Assembly: GCA_023665905.1 (NCBI GenBank)
Contig: JAMPDA010000008.1
Span: 1-64,000 of the forward strand
DNA length: 64,000 nt
Reading direction: 5' to 3'
DNA from: Roseburia sp.
GTDB taxonomy: Bacteria > Bacillota > Clostridia > Christensenellales > Pumilibacteraceae
Under the pieces are notes generated by a model. The model was not told where the DNA came from, did no database searches, and saw only the letters and a program-made list of their open reading frames with translations. Position numbers and translations under genes: made by a program. Position 1 is the stretch's first letter; each line of letters begins with the position of its first letter. Shown here one piece after another: positions 51,182 through 59,747 of the stretch.

Positions 51182-52602
51182 GCTCGCCTCCTCGTCGCGC
51201 GCCGACGTATGAGCCGCTCTTTATCCAGCGCGATATCGCTTTTGGCGGCTTCGCGGCGCGGCGGCACGGGTCGGCTCATCAGGTAGTATCTGAGCTCGTC
51301 CAAACAGTGATCGTCCGTCTTGACCGGTCTGTCGCCGTCACCCCAGCGGTACGCTTTGAGCTCGCGGATAAGATTGACGCAGGTGTCGAAGATGAACAGT
51401 CGCGGCTTGCCGTCCGTCATCAGGTATTGCTTTACGCGGTTTATTCCGCTGAAAAGGTCCTTGTTGACGCGCGTGTCCACGAGTATGCCGCAGTCGCAGA
51501 ACAGCTCCGCCACCGACCTTTCGGCGTTGAGCGTGTGCTGCGACGCCGCGCTGTCTATGAGCGCTTCCACGCGCCCTCGCCCGTCCGTGTGCCAGCCGAG
51601 CGCCGCGCATATTTCCTTTATTGCGCGCGCGTGGTACTGCACCGACTTTCCGGCCTCGAAGTGCTCCGCCACGACGTACACATTGCCGTCGTAGTCCACC
51701 GCGTACCAATGGCAGGACAGCGGATTGTTCAAGCCCGGGTCTATCGACAGCCGATCCTGCCACTCGCGCGGAACGTCGAACGGCGGTATCACGTGCACGC
51801 GCTCGTCGAACTCGGTGTACACCGCGCCCTTTGCGTCCGCGAACCGCCCGTACCGCCTGACGTCGCGCTCCGCTTGCGTCATAGCCGCCGAAACGCGCTC
51901 CACCTCGTCGGGGTCGAGATACGGGTTGTCCGACCACTCCATGAAGATGTGCCACACTTCGGGATCGTCGTTGCAGTTGAGATATATGCGCTTGTACACA
52001 AACGTAAGCCCGAGCAGCGGCGTCATCGTGCCGAAAATAAGTCCCTTCCTGTCCACGACGCGCATCGCACATTCGTCGTAGATGTCCTCGGGCGGCTCCT
52101 CGTCGAACCACACGTAATCGAGCGACGCGCCGGCAAACTTATCCCGTCCCGCCTCGCACGTCTTAAAGCCGATAGTGCTGACGGTGCCGAACACGTTTTT
52201 AACGGCGATATAGTCGATTATCCCGCCCGACGGGCTCTGCGCTTTGCCGCTTTCCATCACGATATCCGCTATCCAATCGGGATTGAGATAGCGCAGTATT
52301 TTTTTCTGCGCGACGTCGCGCTGCACCCTGCGGCTGAGCGAAACGACCCAGCCGTCGGTGCGCTTGTTCTCCCTGTACGGATGTATGCCGCGCGCAAGCC
52401 ACACCGTTTCCGCCGCGCCGCACTCCGTCTTGCCCGTGCGGTTGCCGCCGAACACCCACCGATTGCGCTTTTGACAGCGGTGGAATTGCATTTGCTTTTC
52501 GTGGACCTTTTCGGTGTTGTAGCGCGCAAGCGCATTGTTTTTGTATCTTCGCTTTTGCTCGCGCTCTATCTTGAGTATTTTTCGTACGTTTTCTTTCAGC
52601 AT
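51178..52602 (-). CDS. Terminase large subunit
   Basis: 474 residues. The ATPase has the Walker A-type loop GGNRTGKTE and a Walker B-like VWFDEEPP. The C-terminal nuclease shows LSIDPG, LIDSAAS and TDDHCLDELRY acidic clusters, the metal sites of the RNase H-like domain. It packages DNA into the procapsid, cutting at headful length. It is the first gene of the operon, with GAGGGG before the ATG. No housekeeping promoter is visible upstream, suggesting control by a specific activator. Confidence 0.92.
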   Translation of the reverse strand: MLKENVRKILKIEREQKRRYKNNALARYNTEKVHEKQMQFHRCQKRNRWVFGGNRTGKTECGAAETVWLARGIHPYRENKRTDGWVVSLSRRVQRDVAQKKILRYLNPDWIADIVMESGKAQSPSGGIIDYIAVKNVFGTVSTIGFKTCEAGRDKFAGASLDYVWFDEEPPEDIYDECAMRVVDRKGLIFGTMTPLLGLTFVYKRIYLNCNDDPEVWHIFMEWSDNPYLDPDEVERVSAAMTQAERDVRRYGRFADAKGAVYTEFDERVHVIPPFDVPREWQDRLSIDPGLNNPLSCHWYAVDYDGNVYVVAEHFEAGKSVQYHARAIKEICAALGWHTDGRGRVEALIDSAASQHTLNAERSVAELFCDCGILVDTRVNKDLFSGINRVKQYLMTDGKPRLFIFDTCVNLIRELKAYRWGDGDRPVKTDDHCLDELRYYLMSRPVPPRREAAKSDIALDKERLIRRRATRRRA

Positions 52603-52686
52603 GCGTTCCCCTCAACAATCATTTTTTCCCGATGCGATTCGGCAGACAGCGACAAAACACGCCGTAATTCCACGGCGCGCCTGCGC

Positions 52687-52692
52687 TATAAT
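52687..52692 (+). promoter_or_regulatory. -10 box of the SH3-like gene, leaderless
   Basis: A perfect TATAAT ends 7 nt before the ATG at 52700 with no ribosome binding site. No -35 box fits at the standard distance, so it may be activator-dependent. Confidence 0.5.
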
Positions 52693-52699
52693 CGTATGA

Positions 52700-53356
52700 A
52701 TGATATCGCTATGCAACGTATTGACGGCGCTGACGTTTTTTCTCATGCCGGCGCAAACGACGCTGTACGACGCGGCGCTGAAGCCCATTGTGGACCTGCC
52801 TGCCGGTTATTTCGTCATGCAAACGGCGGAAGCCGCCGCGGACGGATACATAGCCGTCGCTTACGACGACCTGACCGGCTTCGTAAAAGAATCCGCCGTG
52901 CAGGCGGTCGATTACCGTCCCGTCACAAAATACGAGCGCACGGTCACATTCAGGTGCGACAACGACGGTCAGCCCGTCAACCTGCGCGGCTCGCCCGAAC
53001 GCTCCGCACAAGTACTCAAGGTCATGAGCGAAGCGTCGAGCGGCAGATGCTACGGCACGACGCGCGGCGAAGCGCTTATAACCGGCGGCGACACGCTGTG
53101 GTACTACGTGGAAAACGACGGCGTGCGCGGCTACTGCTACTATGCGCACGTTTCGGTAACACCCACGCCGCCCAACGTGATAGAAAAAGAGCCGGACCCC
53201 GAACCGGAGCTCGAGCCGTCTCAGCCTACGGTTGCGGAAGTCGGCGAAGCCGCGTCCATGTCGTCTACAGCCGCGATAATATTCATTGTCGCGCTGTGCC
53301 TTCCCGTGCCGTTCATAATGTTCTATCTGTTCAGAAAGCCGAAAGACGGCTCTTGA
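52700..53356 (+). CDS. Secreted, membrane-anchored protein with an SH3-like domain
   Basis: 218 residues. A signal-peptide-like start (ISLCNVLTALTFFLMPAQT) is followed by an SH3-type region with FRCDNDGQPVNLRGSPERSAQVLKVM, the classic bacterial SH3b word PVNLRGSP. Then comes a Pro/Glu linker and a C-terminal membrane segment (about 190-210, AIIFIVALCLPVPFIMFYLF) with a basic end, so the domain should lie outside the cell. It is divergent from terL with 97 nt between starts. It probably binds cell wall. Whether it belongs to the phage module is not known. Confidence 0.75.
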   Translation: MISLCNVLTALTFFLMPAQTTLYDAALKPIVDLPAGYFVMQTAEAAADGYIAVAYDDLTGFVKESAVQAVDYRPVTKYERTVTFRCDNDGQPVNLRGSPERSAQVLKVMSEASSGRCYGTTRGEALITGGDTLWYYVENDGVRGYCYYAHVSVTPTPPNVIEKEPDPEPELEPSQPTVAEVGEAASMSSTAAIIFIVALCLPVPFIMFYLFRKPKDGS

Positions 53357-53791
53357 CTACTGCCGAGTATAGTAGCACACGGACGCCGTCGGCGCCGGAT
53401 CGGGCGCGCGGCGGCTTCGCGGCTTTCGCTTTATCTGCTTGAATAAATACGAAAACTCGCTCTGTGCGCGCTCGACGTCATAGCCGGCGCGCCGCATGTA
53501 CCGCTCCGCCGCGTCGAACAGCGGACTGTCCAGGCCGCCTGCGGCGCAACGGCACAGCATGTCGAACTCCCCGTCGAGCCCGCGCTTGATAAACGCGTGC
53601 AACACCGCAAGATTGCAAAGATCGACGCGCCTGTTATCGAGCGCAATAAGCGTTTCGACGACTTTGTGCGCGGGCAATGCCGTGTCGTGTATGACGACTT
53701 CTTGCTCGGCGTCTATTTTGTCCTGCAACCCGTAGATCAACGGAAAAATAAACAGTATATTCTCTATGGTTTTTCTCTTTGCTCGCTGCAT
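53357..53791 (-). CDS. Hypothetical protein, 144 aa
   Basis: AAGGAG precedes the ATG. Its stop lies directly next to that of the SH3-like gene (converging). It is helical, with a basic C-terminal part (KQIKRKPRSRRAPDP). No known motif. Its size and basic tail would fit a small phage late-gene regulator of the ArpU/RinA kind, but I see no motif that proves it. It ends the block of unknown genes beside the phage module. Confidence 0.55.
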   Translation of the reverse strand: MQRAKRKTIENILFIFPLIYGLQDKIDAEQEVVIHDTALPAHKVVETLIALDNRRVDLCNLAVLHAFIKRGLDGEFDMLCRCAAGGLDSPLFDAAERYMRRAGYDVERAQSEFSYLFKQIKRKPRSRRAPDPAPTASVCYYTRQ

Positions 53792-53951
53792 AACTACGCT
53801 CCTTTATTTATTTTACGAGCGCAGTGTATCACCGAATTACTGACAAATATATGTCAACATTAAATCAGCCACAAATATTATGAACAAAAAAATTAAAGTG
53901 CACAAAGCGAAGAAATCCGACAACCTTGCCGCGCGCTCTAACCTACTCTTT

Positions 53952-54138
53952 GTCATTTCGACCGGAGCGAGCGTCAGCGAGCGGAGCGGAGAAATCCAGG
54001 CGCGCAAGCGCCGCATGATTGAGTGAAGACGTAATAAGGAAAAGTGAAGAAGTTGCGGCGCGTACAGCTTTCCCACCTTGCGGCGGATCGCCTGGATCTC
54101 TCCGCGCGCATTGCTCCGCAATGCTTGGTCGAGATGAC
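53952..54138. repeat. A-family palindromic repeat, copy 3
   Basis: Starts GTCATTTCGACCGGAGCG and ends inverted GGTCGAGATGAC. Inner arms GGAGAAATCCAGGCG and CGCCTGGATCTC are complementary. It belongs to the same family as the 33-kb copies. Confidence 0.7.
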
Positions 54139-54386
54139 AAACGGGTGATTTGGGTACGCGAGATTGATAATGGCTTGCTATACTTTAATGTAAGCAGATA
54201 AGCCCAACCAACTCCTTGTCATTTCGACCGGAGCGACGAAAGCCCTTTCCACCCGATGTCATTTCGACCGGAGCGCGTCAGCGCGTAGCGGAGAAATCTA
54301 GCGGCTTTGCCGCGCATGTCTATTGTACAGCTTCACATTTCTACCGTCCACGCCAAAGACCCCTCGCCCACATCGGGAGTTCGCTC
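54139..54386. repeat. A-family repeat copy 4 and flanking non-coding DNA
   Basis: The word GTCATTTCGACCGGAGCG occurs twice, at 54218 and 54258, the second followed by AGCGGAGAAATCTAGCGG and the shared inner stretch TTGTACAGCTTCACATTTC. The right arm is decayed. No gene is credible in the gap 53792-54444. Confidence 0.65.
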
Positions 54387-54394
54387 TCATAAAA

Positions 54395-54421
54395 GCAAAG
54401 CGCGCCGTGCGGCGCGCATTA
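54395..54421 (-). terminator. Terminator after the alpha/beta hydrolase at 54.4 kb
   Basis: Minus strand GCGCGCCGCACGGCGCGC hairpin followed by TTTGCTTTTA, 24 nt past the gene's stop. Confidence 0.7.
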
Positions 54422-54444
54422 CATTATCAATAAGCCGACTGCGG

Positions 54445-55389
54445 CTATGCCACGACCCCGCCGACGAACTCACGCAGCTCGGCGGCATACTTTTCCGGGT
54501 CGTAGACGTATGCGCACGCATGCACGGCGTCGGGCACGGCGTAAAATTTCTTCTGCGGCGAGCCGCACGCCTCGTAAAGTTTTTTGCCGAGCTCGAAAGG
54601 CACGAACGCGTCTTTTTCACCGTGAATAAACAGCGCCGGCATAGTCATGCTTTGAGCAAACGGCACGATATCCGCGTCATAAATGGAATACCCGTGCACG
54701 AGCTTTACGCCGACGGCGAGCGGTAACATCGCCACGGCTTTGGGCAACGGCACTTTGCCGAGGCACGCAAAGTATTCGTCGCGCTGCGACGAAAATCCGC
54801 AGTCGTCTATGACGCACTTGACCTGCGGCGGCGGGTTCATGCCGGCAACGGCGATCACCGTAGAGCCGCCCATGGAAACGCCGTCGAGAGCGATAGAAAC
54901 GTCCTGTCCGTAAATATCTATGAGCTTGTCTATCCACCGCAAAACGTCGAAGCGATCTATCCACGCCATACCGACTTTTCCGCCCGAAGCGCCGTGTCCG
55001 CGCATGGACGGCAAAAGCACATCGAAGCCCATATCGTAAAAAATCTTTGCCTGCGGCTGCATGGAACGCGGCGACGCGCCGTAGCCGTGGCAACACACAG
55101 CGACCTTTGCGGCACGCTCGGCATGCTTTATAAGCGTCGCGCAGAGCTTTACGCCGTCGTACGCGGTGAGCTCCCGGCTTTCGGTGCCGTCCGCGACCTC
55201 GTCGAACCAAGAAATATCCACGCCGAAACTTTCCGCCGTATAGTTCTTCTTTTTCGCATTTTTTGCGCTCATTTTTTTGCGCCGCCCGAGTATGATATGA
55301 ACGGCTACGAGCGAGCCGGTAACAAACGCCGCCGACAGCGCTACCAATACGCACGCTATGACCAAAAGCGCGACCATCCAACCTTGCAT
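54445..55389 (-). CDS. Membrane-anchored alpha/beta hydrolase
   Basis: 314 residues. An N-terminal hydrophobic segment (about 4-30) is followed by a basic stretch (GRRKKMSAKNAKKKN), so the catalytic domain should face the cytoplasm. Core motifs are VCCHGYGASP (oxyanion loop), DVLLPSMRGHG, the nucleophile elbow GVSMGGS, FIHGEKDAFVPF (acid) and DAVHACAYV (His). It falls in the same large family as YqkD/BAAT-like hydrolases. The substrate is unknown. A GGAAG site precedes the ATG. Confidence 0.87.
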   Translation of the reverse strand: MQGWMVALLVIACVLVALSAAFVTGSLVAVHIILGRRKKMSAKNAKKKNYTAESFGVDISWFDEVADGTESRELTAYDGVKLCATLIKHAERAAKVAVCCHGYGASPRSMQPQAKIFYDMGFDVLLPSMRGHGASGGKVGMAWIDRFDVLRWIDKLIDIYGQDVSIALDGVSMGGSTVIAVAGMNPPPQVKCVIDDCGFSSQRDEYFACLGKVPLPKAVAMLPLAVGVKLVHGYSIYDADIVPFAQSMTMPALFIHGEKDAFVPFELGKKLYEACGSPQKKFYAVPDAVHACAYVYDPEKYAAELREFVGGVVA

Positions 55390-55451
55390 AACATCACTTC
55401 CGAAAGATTTAACCGCTCGCGCCGAATACTCGCCGCAACGCTTATACAGAT

Positions 55452-55480
55452 ATTATACCGCATTTGCGCGCCGTTGTAAA
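55452..55480 (-). promoter_or_regulatory. Promoter of the membrane alpha/beta hydrolase
   Basis: Minus strand TTTACA (55480-55475), 17-nt spacer, TATAAT (55457-55452). Confidence 0.8.
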
Positions 55481-55603
55481 GCGCACGCGCTCAATAATCT
55501 TTATATCGGTAAAAACGCAACGGCATATTCCGCCGCCGCAAATCGAACGGCGTTGTCGCTAAACCCGTGTATTACACGTCTTGTTGCACAATACGCCGCA
55601 ATA

Positions 55604-55885
55604 TAAATTAGGTATTATACCCCAGGGCAAGCCACGAACCCGCACGGCAACTGAATGTTGCACGAAGTATTGCTTACGTTCTCGCTTATAATTGTGTGCA
55701 GGCTTGCCCTGGAGCACCCTACGGGTGTTCCGCTAGCCACGCGGCGGGGTATTACACCAAATTTGTCGTCGTCGGCAGCCAAATGCTGCGCGACCTATTG
55801 CTTACATGCTCACTTCGATAGAATACGTAATAAATAACTATTCAATCTGTGATTGTGCAAGCAAGCAAATTTGCTCCTCGAATAA
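55604..55885 (+). repeat. B-family interspersed repeat, copy 2
   Basis: Starts ATAAATTAGGTATTATACC and ends TTTGCTCCTCGAATAAAA. An inner CACCAAATTTGTCGTCGTC is shared with copies 1 and 3. It contains a stretch (about 55812-55858) matching copy 1 nearly completely. Oriented opposite to copy 1. Confidence 0.7.
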
Positions 55886-55916
55886 AAACGACCGAAAAGT
55901 TATCTCGGTCGTTTTT
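55884..55916 (-). terminator. Terminator after tRNA-Arg
   Basis: ACGACCGA and TCGGTCGT surround an 11-nt loop and have T/A-runs on both sides. It ends the minus strand tRNA transcript. Confidence 0.8.
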
Positions 55917-55919
55917 GGC

Positions 55920-55992
55920 GTTCACGGCGGGAATCGAACCCACAGTCTATCGCTTAGGAGGCGATTGCATTATCCTATTATGCTACGTGAAC
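55920..55992 (-). tRNA. tRNA-Arg (CCT)
   Basis: Minus strand acceptor GTTCACG/CGTGAAC, anticodon stem ATCGC/GCGAT with loop CTCCTAA giving anticodon CCT, and T-arm GTGGGTTCGATTCCCGC. No CCA encoded. Promoter at 56025-56053. Confidence 0.95.
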
Positions 55993-56024
55993 AGACGGGC
56001 TTGCCACCCCGTACCACCCGTACA

Positions 56025-56053
56025 ATAATATCATATCGCGCGGAGAAGGTCAA
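56025..56053 (-). promoter_or_regulatory. tRNA-Arg promoter
   Basis: Minus strand TTGACC (56053-56048), 17-nt spacer, TATTAT (56030-56025). Confidence 0.8.
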
Positions 56054-56107
56054 GCAAAAAGGACGGACACGGCGATATTCCGTCGTCCGTCCGTTTGTAC
56101 ATTCGTG

Positions 56108-57124
56108 TCATTTATCTTTATAGCCGTTCGGGTTGTCCGCCTGCCACTTACAGAGCGAACGGCACATATCGTCGAGAGAAAGCTCTGCGTGCCAGCCGAG
56201 CTCGCGCGCCGCTTTGGACGCGTCGGCATAGCTCGCGTCGATATCGCCTGCGCGCCGCGCCGTCACCGCGTACGGGAGCTTTCTGCCGCACGCACGCTCG
56301 AACGCATGTATCACGTCGAGCACGCTGTAACCGTTGCCCGTGCCGAGGTTGTACACGTACACGCCCGACTTGTTAATTTTGGACACAGCCGCCACATGCC
56401 CTTTTGCAAGGTCCACAACGTGAATATAATCGCGCACGCCCGTGCCGTCCGCGGTGTCGTAATCGCCGCCGAACACGTTTATCCTCTCGAGCTTGCCCGA
56501 TATGACCCGACCGATATACGGCGTGAGGTTGTTGGGAATGCCCTGCGGATCCTCGCCGATCAGCCCGCTTTCGTGCGCGCCGACGGGGTTGAAATAGCGC
56601 AGAATGACGACCGTCCAGCTATTGTCCGCGGCATAAAGATCGCGCAATATCCGCTCTTGATACAGCTTGCTCGTGCCGTACGGATTGGTCGTGCCGCCCG
56701 TGCGGCAGGTTTCGTCGAGCGGCAGGCGTTCTGGCGTGCCGTAGACCGTCGCCGACGACGAAAACACAATGTTCTTTACGCCGTGGTCGCGCATTGCCTC
56801 GAGCAGAGTGAGCGTGCTTACGAGATTGTTGTCGTAATACTCGAGCGGCTTGACGCACGACTCGCCCACCGCCTTAAGACCGGCGAAGTGTATCACGTAG
56901 TCGATCTTATTCTCATTAAAAACCCTGTCGAGCGCGGCACGGTCGCGAACATCCGCGTCGTACAGCTTGAGTTTTTTGCCCGTTATCTTTTCCACTCGAC
57001 GCACCGATTCGGCAAACGAATTGGAAAAATTATCTATCACTATGGGCTCGTGCCCTGCCGCGATAAGCTCTATACACGTGTGCGAGCCGATGTAGCCGGC
57101 GCCGCCCGTAACCAATATCTTCAT
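56108..57124 (-). CDS. galE: UDP-glucose 4-epimerase
   Basis: 338 residues. GalE interconverts UDP-glucose and UDP-galactose with bound NAD. The Rossmann loop VTGGAGYIGSHT at about 5-16, the catalytic YGTSK at about 149-153, SSATVYG and NPVGAHESG are all present. It supplies UDP-galactose for surface glycans or takes part in galactose use; no Leloir genes are nearby. GGAGG precedes the ATG. It is monocistronic, with a consensus promoter at 57165-57193. Confidence 0.96.
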   Translation of the reverse strand: MKILVTGGAGYIGSHTCIELIAAGHEPIVIDNFSNSFAESVRRVEKITGKKLKLYDADVRDRAALDRVFNENKIDYVIHFAGLKAVGESCVKPLEYYDNNLVSTLTLLEAMRDHGVKNIVFSSSATVYGTPERLPLDETCRTGGTTNPYGTSKLYQERILRDLYAADNSWTVVILRYFNPVGAHESGLIGEDPQGIPNNLTPYIGRVISGKLERINVFGGDYDTADGTGVRDYIHVVDLAKGHVAAVSKINKSGVYVYNLGTGNGYSVLDVIHAFERACGRKLPYAVTARRAGDIDASYADASKAARELGWHAELSLDDMCRSLCKWQADNPNGYKDK

Positions 57125-57164
57125 GTGTTCCTCCGCCGCCGTGCGGCATGTACTCGACTTTTAG

Positions 57165-57193
57165 AGTATACCACCGCGACGGCCGCAAGTCAA
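57165..57193 (-). promoter_or_regulatory. galE promoter
   Basis: Minus strand TTGACT (57193-57188), 17-nt spacer, TATACT (57170-57165). Confidence 0.82.
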
Positions 57194-57262
57194 GTTTTTC
57201 CGCTTTTATCTTTAGCTATGCGCAAAAAGGCATTTATCAAAACAATATAATATACGACGCAC

Positions 57263-57288
57263 AAAAATGCGCCGCTTTTAGCGGCGCA
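57263..57288 (-). terminator. Terminator after leuS
   Basis: Minus strand TGCGCCGC, TAAAA, GCGGCGCA hairpin followed by TTTTTG, 6 nt after the leuS stop. Confidence 0.85.
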
Positions 57289-57293
57289 CATGA

Positions 57294-59708
57294 TTACATC
57301 ACTATGTTTATCAATCTGTCGGGAATGACTATCACCTTTTTGGGCGCATTGCCGCCGAGCATATCTTTGACGTCCGCGTTGTCGAGCGCGAGCGACCTTA
57401 TCTCGTCTGCTCCAAGGCCCTGCGGCAAAACTATCTTGCATTTGATCTTGGAATTTATCTGAACGGCGTATTCCGACGTCGCCCTGACGAGCTTGCTTTC
57501 GTCGCACACGGGGTAGCTTTCGAGAAATACCGAGCGCGTACCGCCCGTCATCTCGTTGAGCTCCTCGCAAAAATGCGGAGCGAGCGGCGCCATGAGCTTT
57601 ATCAGAACGCGCAGAACGTGCTTGAGGTACGGCGCGCTGTAGTCCTTTTCGGCGCGGTACTTGTACATGGCGTTGACGAGCTCCATGCACCGCGCGACGG
57701 CGGTATTGAACCCGAACGCGGGAATGTCCGCGGACACCTGCTTTATGCAGTAGTTGAGTTCGTAGTCGAGCGCGCCCGCGCCGCCGTCCTCTTTTTCGTC
57801 CTTGACCTCGACGGCGAGCCGCTCTATCCGGTCCATAAACTTCGCGCACGACACAATGCCGGCGTCCGACCAAGGTCCGCCCTCGGTGTAGTCGAAGCCG
57901 AACATTATATACAGCCGGAGCGCGTCCGAGCCGTATTTTTCGATAAGCGCGTCGGCGGAGATAACATTGCCGCGCGACTTGCTCATGCGGTAGCCGTCCG
58001 GACCCAAAATTACGCCCTGATGCACAAGACGCAGGAACGGCTCCTCGAAGTCGAGATAGCCGAGGTCGTGCAACACCTTGGTTATGAACCGCGAATACAA
58101 AAGATGTCCGCACGCATGCTCCGCGCCGCCGACGTAACAATCGACGGGCAAAAGCGAATTGACGGTGGCTTTATCGAACGGCGCGCCGTCGTTGTGCGCG
58201 TCGGGATAGCGCAGATAGTACCAGGACGAGCAGACGAACGTGTCGAGAGTATCCGACTCGCGCCGCGCCTTGCGTCCGCACACAGGGCACACGGTGTTTA
58301 TGAACTCGTCGCACTTGGTCAGCGGCGATTTTCCGTCGGGCGTGAAGTTGACGTTGTACGGAAGCGTGACGGGCAGGTCTTTTTCGGGCACGGGGACCGC
58401 GCCGCAATGCTCGCAGTATATCATGGGTATGGGCGCACCCCAATAACGCTGCCGCGACACCGACCAGTCGCGCATGCGGTAGTTGACTTTTCTTCCGCCG
58501 TGGCCCGTCTTTTCGAGCTTGTCGAGCACGGCGAGCTTGCCGTCGGCGCTTTTCATTCCGTCGAACTCGCCGCTGTTCGTCATTATGCCGTATTCTGTAA
58601 AGGGAAGCTCGTCGCCGCCATTCTCACCCTTTACGACGCGGCGGATCGGCATGTTGTTTTTAAGCGCGAACGCGTAGTCGCGCGTATCGTGCGCCGCGAC
58701 GCCCATGACCGCGCCCGTGCCGTAGGTGGCAAGGCAGTAATCGGCAATGTACACCGGCACTTTTTCACCGTTGACGGGATTTATACAGTAACAGCCGAGA
58801 AACACGCCCGTCTTGTCCTTGGAAGTGGAAGTGCGCTCGATGTCGTTCTGCTTGGCGGCGGCTTTGACGTACGCTTCGACCTCTTTTTTGCGGTCGGGCG
58901 CGGTCAGCGCCGATACGTACGGGTGTTCGGGCGCGAGCACGACATACGTCACGCCGAAAAGCGTGTCGGCGCGCGTCGTAAAGACCTTTATGCTCTTTAC
59001 GTCGCCTTTGGGCTCGCAAAGGTCGAAAACCACCTCGCCGCCCACCGACTTACCTATCCAGTTGCGCTGCATGGTCTTGGTCTTTTCCGGCCAATCGAGC
59101 TCGTCCAGCCCGCTCAACAGCCGCTCCGCGTAATCGGTTATCTTAAAGAACCACTGCGTCATCTCCTTGTGAATGACCTCGGAATGACAGCGCTCGCACT
59201 TGCCGTCCACGACCTGCTCGTTGGCTATTACCGTCTGACAGGACGGGCACCAATTTACGGGCGCTTTTTTCTGATACGCCAGACCGTTTTTATAAAGCTG
59301 CAAAAACAGCCACTGCGTCCAGCGATAGTAGTCGGGCGAGCACGTGTAGAACTCGTGCGACCAATCGAACATGACGCCCATGTCCTTGAGCTGACGCTCC
59401 ATAGTGGCGATATTCGCCTCGGTGGAGTCCTTGGGGTGTACGCCCGTCTTTATCGCGTAGTTTTCGGCAGGCAGACCGAAAGCGTCGAAGCCCATCGGCT
59501 GAAAAACGTTTTTGCCGTTCATGCGCATGAACCGCGCGTACGAATCGGCGACGCCGTAGTTGTACCAATGCCCGATGTGCAGTTTTGCGCCCGACGGGTA
59601 CGGCAACATCTCGAGGACGTAGCACTTATCTCCGCCCTGCTTAAAGGTATTAATGCCCTGCGTTTGCCAAACGCCCTGCCATTTCTTTTCTATTTTGTTA
59701 TGATCCAT
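57294..59708 (-). CDS. leuS: Leucyl-tRNA synthetase
   Basis: 804 residues from the ATG at 59708. It charges tRNA-Leu with leucine. The HIGH-type motif is in [17 protein letters not shown] at about 37-53. The CP1 editing domain follows, with [10 protein letters not shown] and [39 protein letters not shown]. The KMSKS equivalent is RMSKSRGN at about 560. The long open frame upstream is repeat-derived and not used. No ribosome binding site is present, and the promoter places the start 2-3 nt before the ATG. Confidence 0.97.
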   Translation of the reverse strand: MDHNKIEKKWQGVWQTQGINTFKQGGDKCYVLEMLPYPSGAKLHIGHWYNYGVADSYARFMRMNGKNVFQPMGFDAFGLPAENYAIKTGVHPKDSTEANIATMERQLKDMGVMFDWSHEFYTCSPDYYRWTQWLFLQLYKNGLAYQKKAPVNWCPSCQTVIANEQVVDGKCERCHSEVIHKEMTQWFFKITDYAERLLSGLDELDWPEKTKTMQRNWIGKSVGGEVVFDLCEPKGDVKSIKVFTTRADTLFGVTYVVLAPEHPYVSALTAPDRKKEVEAYVKAAAKQNDIERTSTSKDKTGVFLGCYCINPVNGEKVPVYIADYCLATYGTGAVMGVAAHDTRDYAFALKNNMPIRRVVKGENGGDELPFTEYGIMTNSGEFDGMKSADGKLAVLDKLEKTGHGGRKVNYRMRDWSVSRQRYWGAPIPMIYCEHCGAVPVPEKDLPVTLPYNVNFTPDGKSPLTKCDEFINTVCPVCGRKARRESDTLDTFVCSSWYYLRYPDAHNDGAPFDKATVNSLLPVDCYVGGAEHACGHLLYSRFITKVLHDLGYLDFEEPFLRLVHQGVILGPDGYRMSKSRGNVISADALIEKYGSDALRLYIMFGFDYTEGGPWSDAGIVSCAKFMDRIERLAVEVKDEKEDGGAGALDYELNYCIKQVSADIPAFGFNTAVARCMELVNAMYKYRAEKDYSAPYLKHVLRVLIKLMAPLAPHFCEELNEMTGGTRSVFLESYPVCDESKLVRATSEYAVQINSKIKCKIVLPQGLGADEIRSLALDNADVKDMLGGNAPKKVIVIPDRLINIVM

Positions 59709-59717
59709 AGTAAAAAT

Positions 59718-59747
59718 ATCATAACACAAACAATCGCCGCGTGTCAA
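59718..59747 (-). promoter_or_regulatory. leuS promoter, near-leaderless
   Basis: Minus strand TTGACA (59747-59742), 18-nt spacer, TATGAT (59723-59718), then 9 nt to the ATG. The -35 box lies at the border of repeat B3. Confidence 0.7.

Larger units (their letters stand above)
42456..52602 (-). mobile_element. Phage-derived head and lysis module (P22-like order), possibly domesticated
   Basis: Fourteen minus-strand genes with very short gaps or overlaps run TerL, small protein, zinc protein, portal, scaffold, capsid, small protein, connector, propeller hub, beta-rich protein, BhlA-type holin, small protein, coiled-coil protein, holin. None shows a frameshift or truncation, and codon use resembles the chromosome. 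Missing are integrase, repressor, replication genes, tape measure, tail spike, adhesin and endolysin. The flanking genes (SLOG gene; SH3-like gene) are not recognisably phage. A defective prophage would be expected to show decay, so a domesticated capsid or transfer particle is plausible. Alternatives are a phage satellite or a lytic core split from the rest of a prophage. Confidence 0.7.

Noticed and set aside
42456-52602. Ordinary complete prophage
   Set aside because: Required parts (integrase, repressor, replication, tail, lysin) are absent in the window, and flanks are chromosomal-looking genes without visible attachment repeats.
51307-53442. 711-codon open frame on the + strand across terL and the SH3-like gene
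   Set aside because: It is antisense to terL, whose motifs are clear, and overlaps another gene out of frame. The high GC third codon position of this genome opens long antisense frames, as seen also opposite purL and polA.
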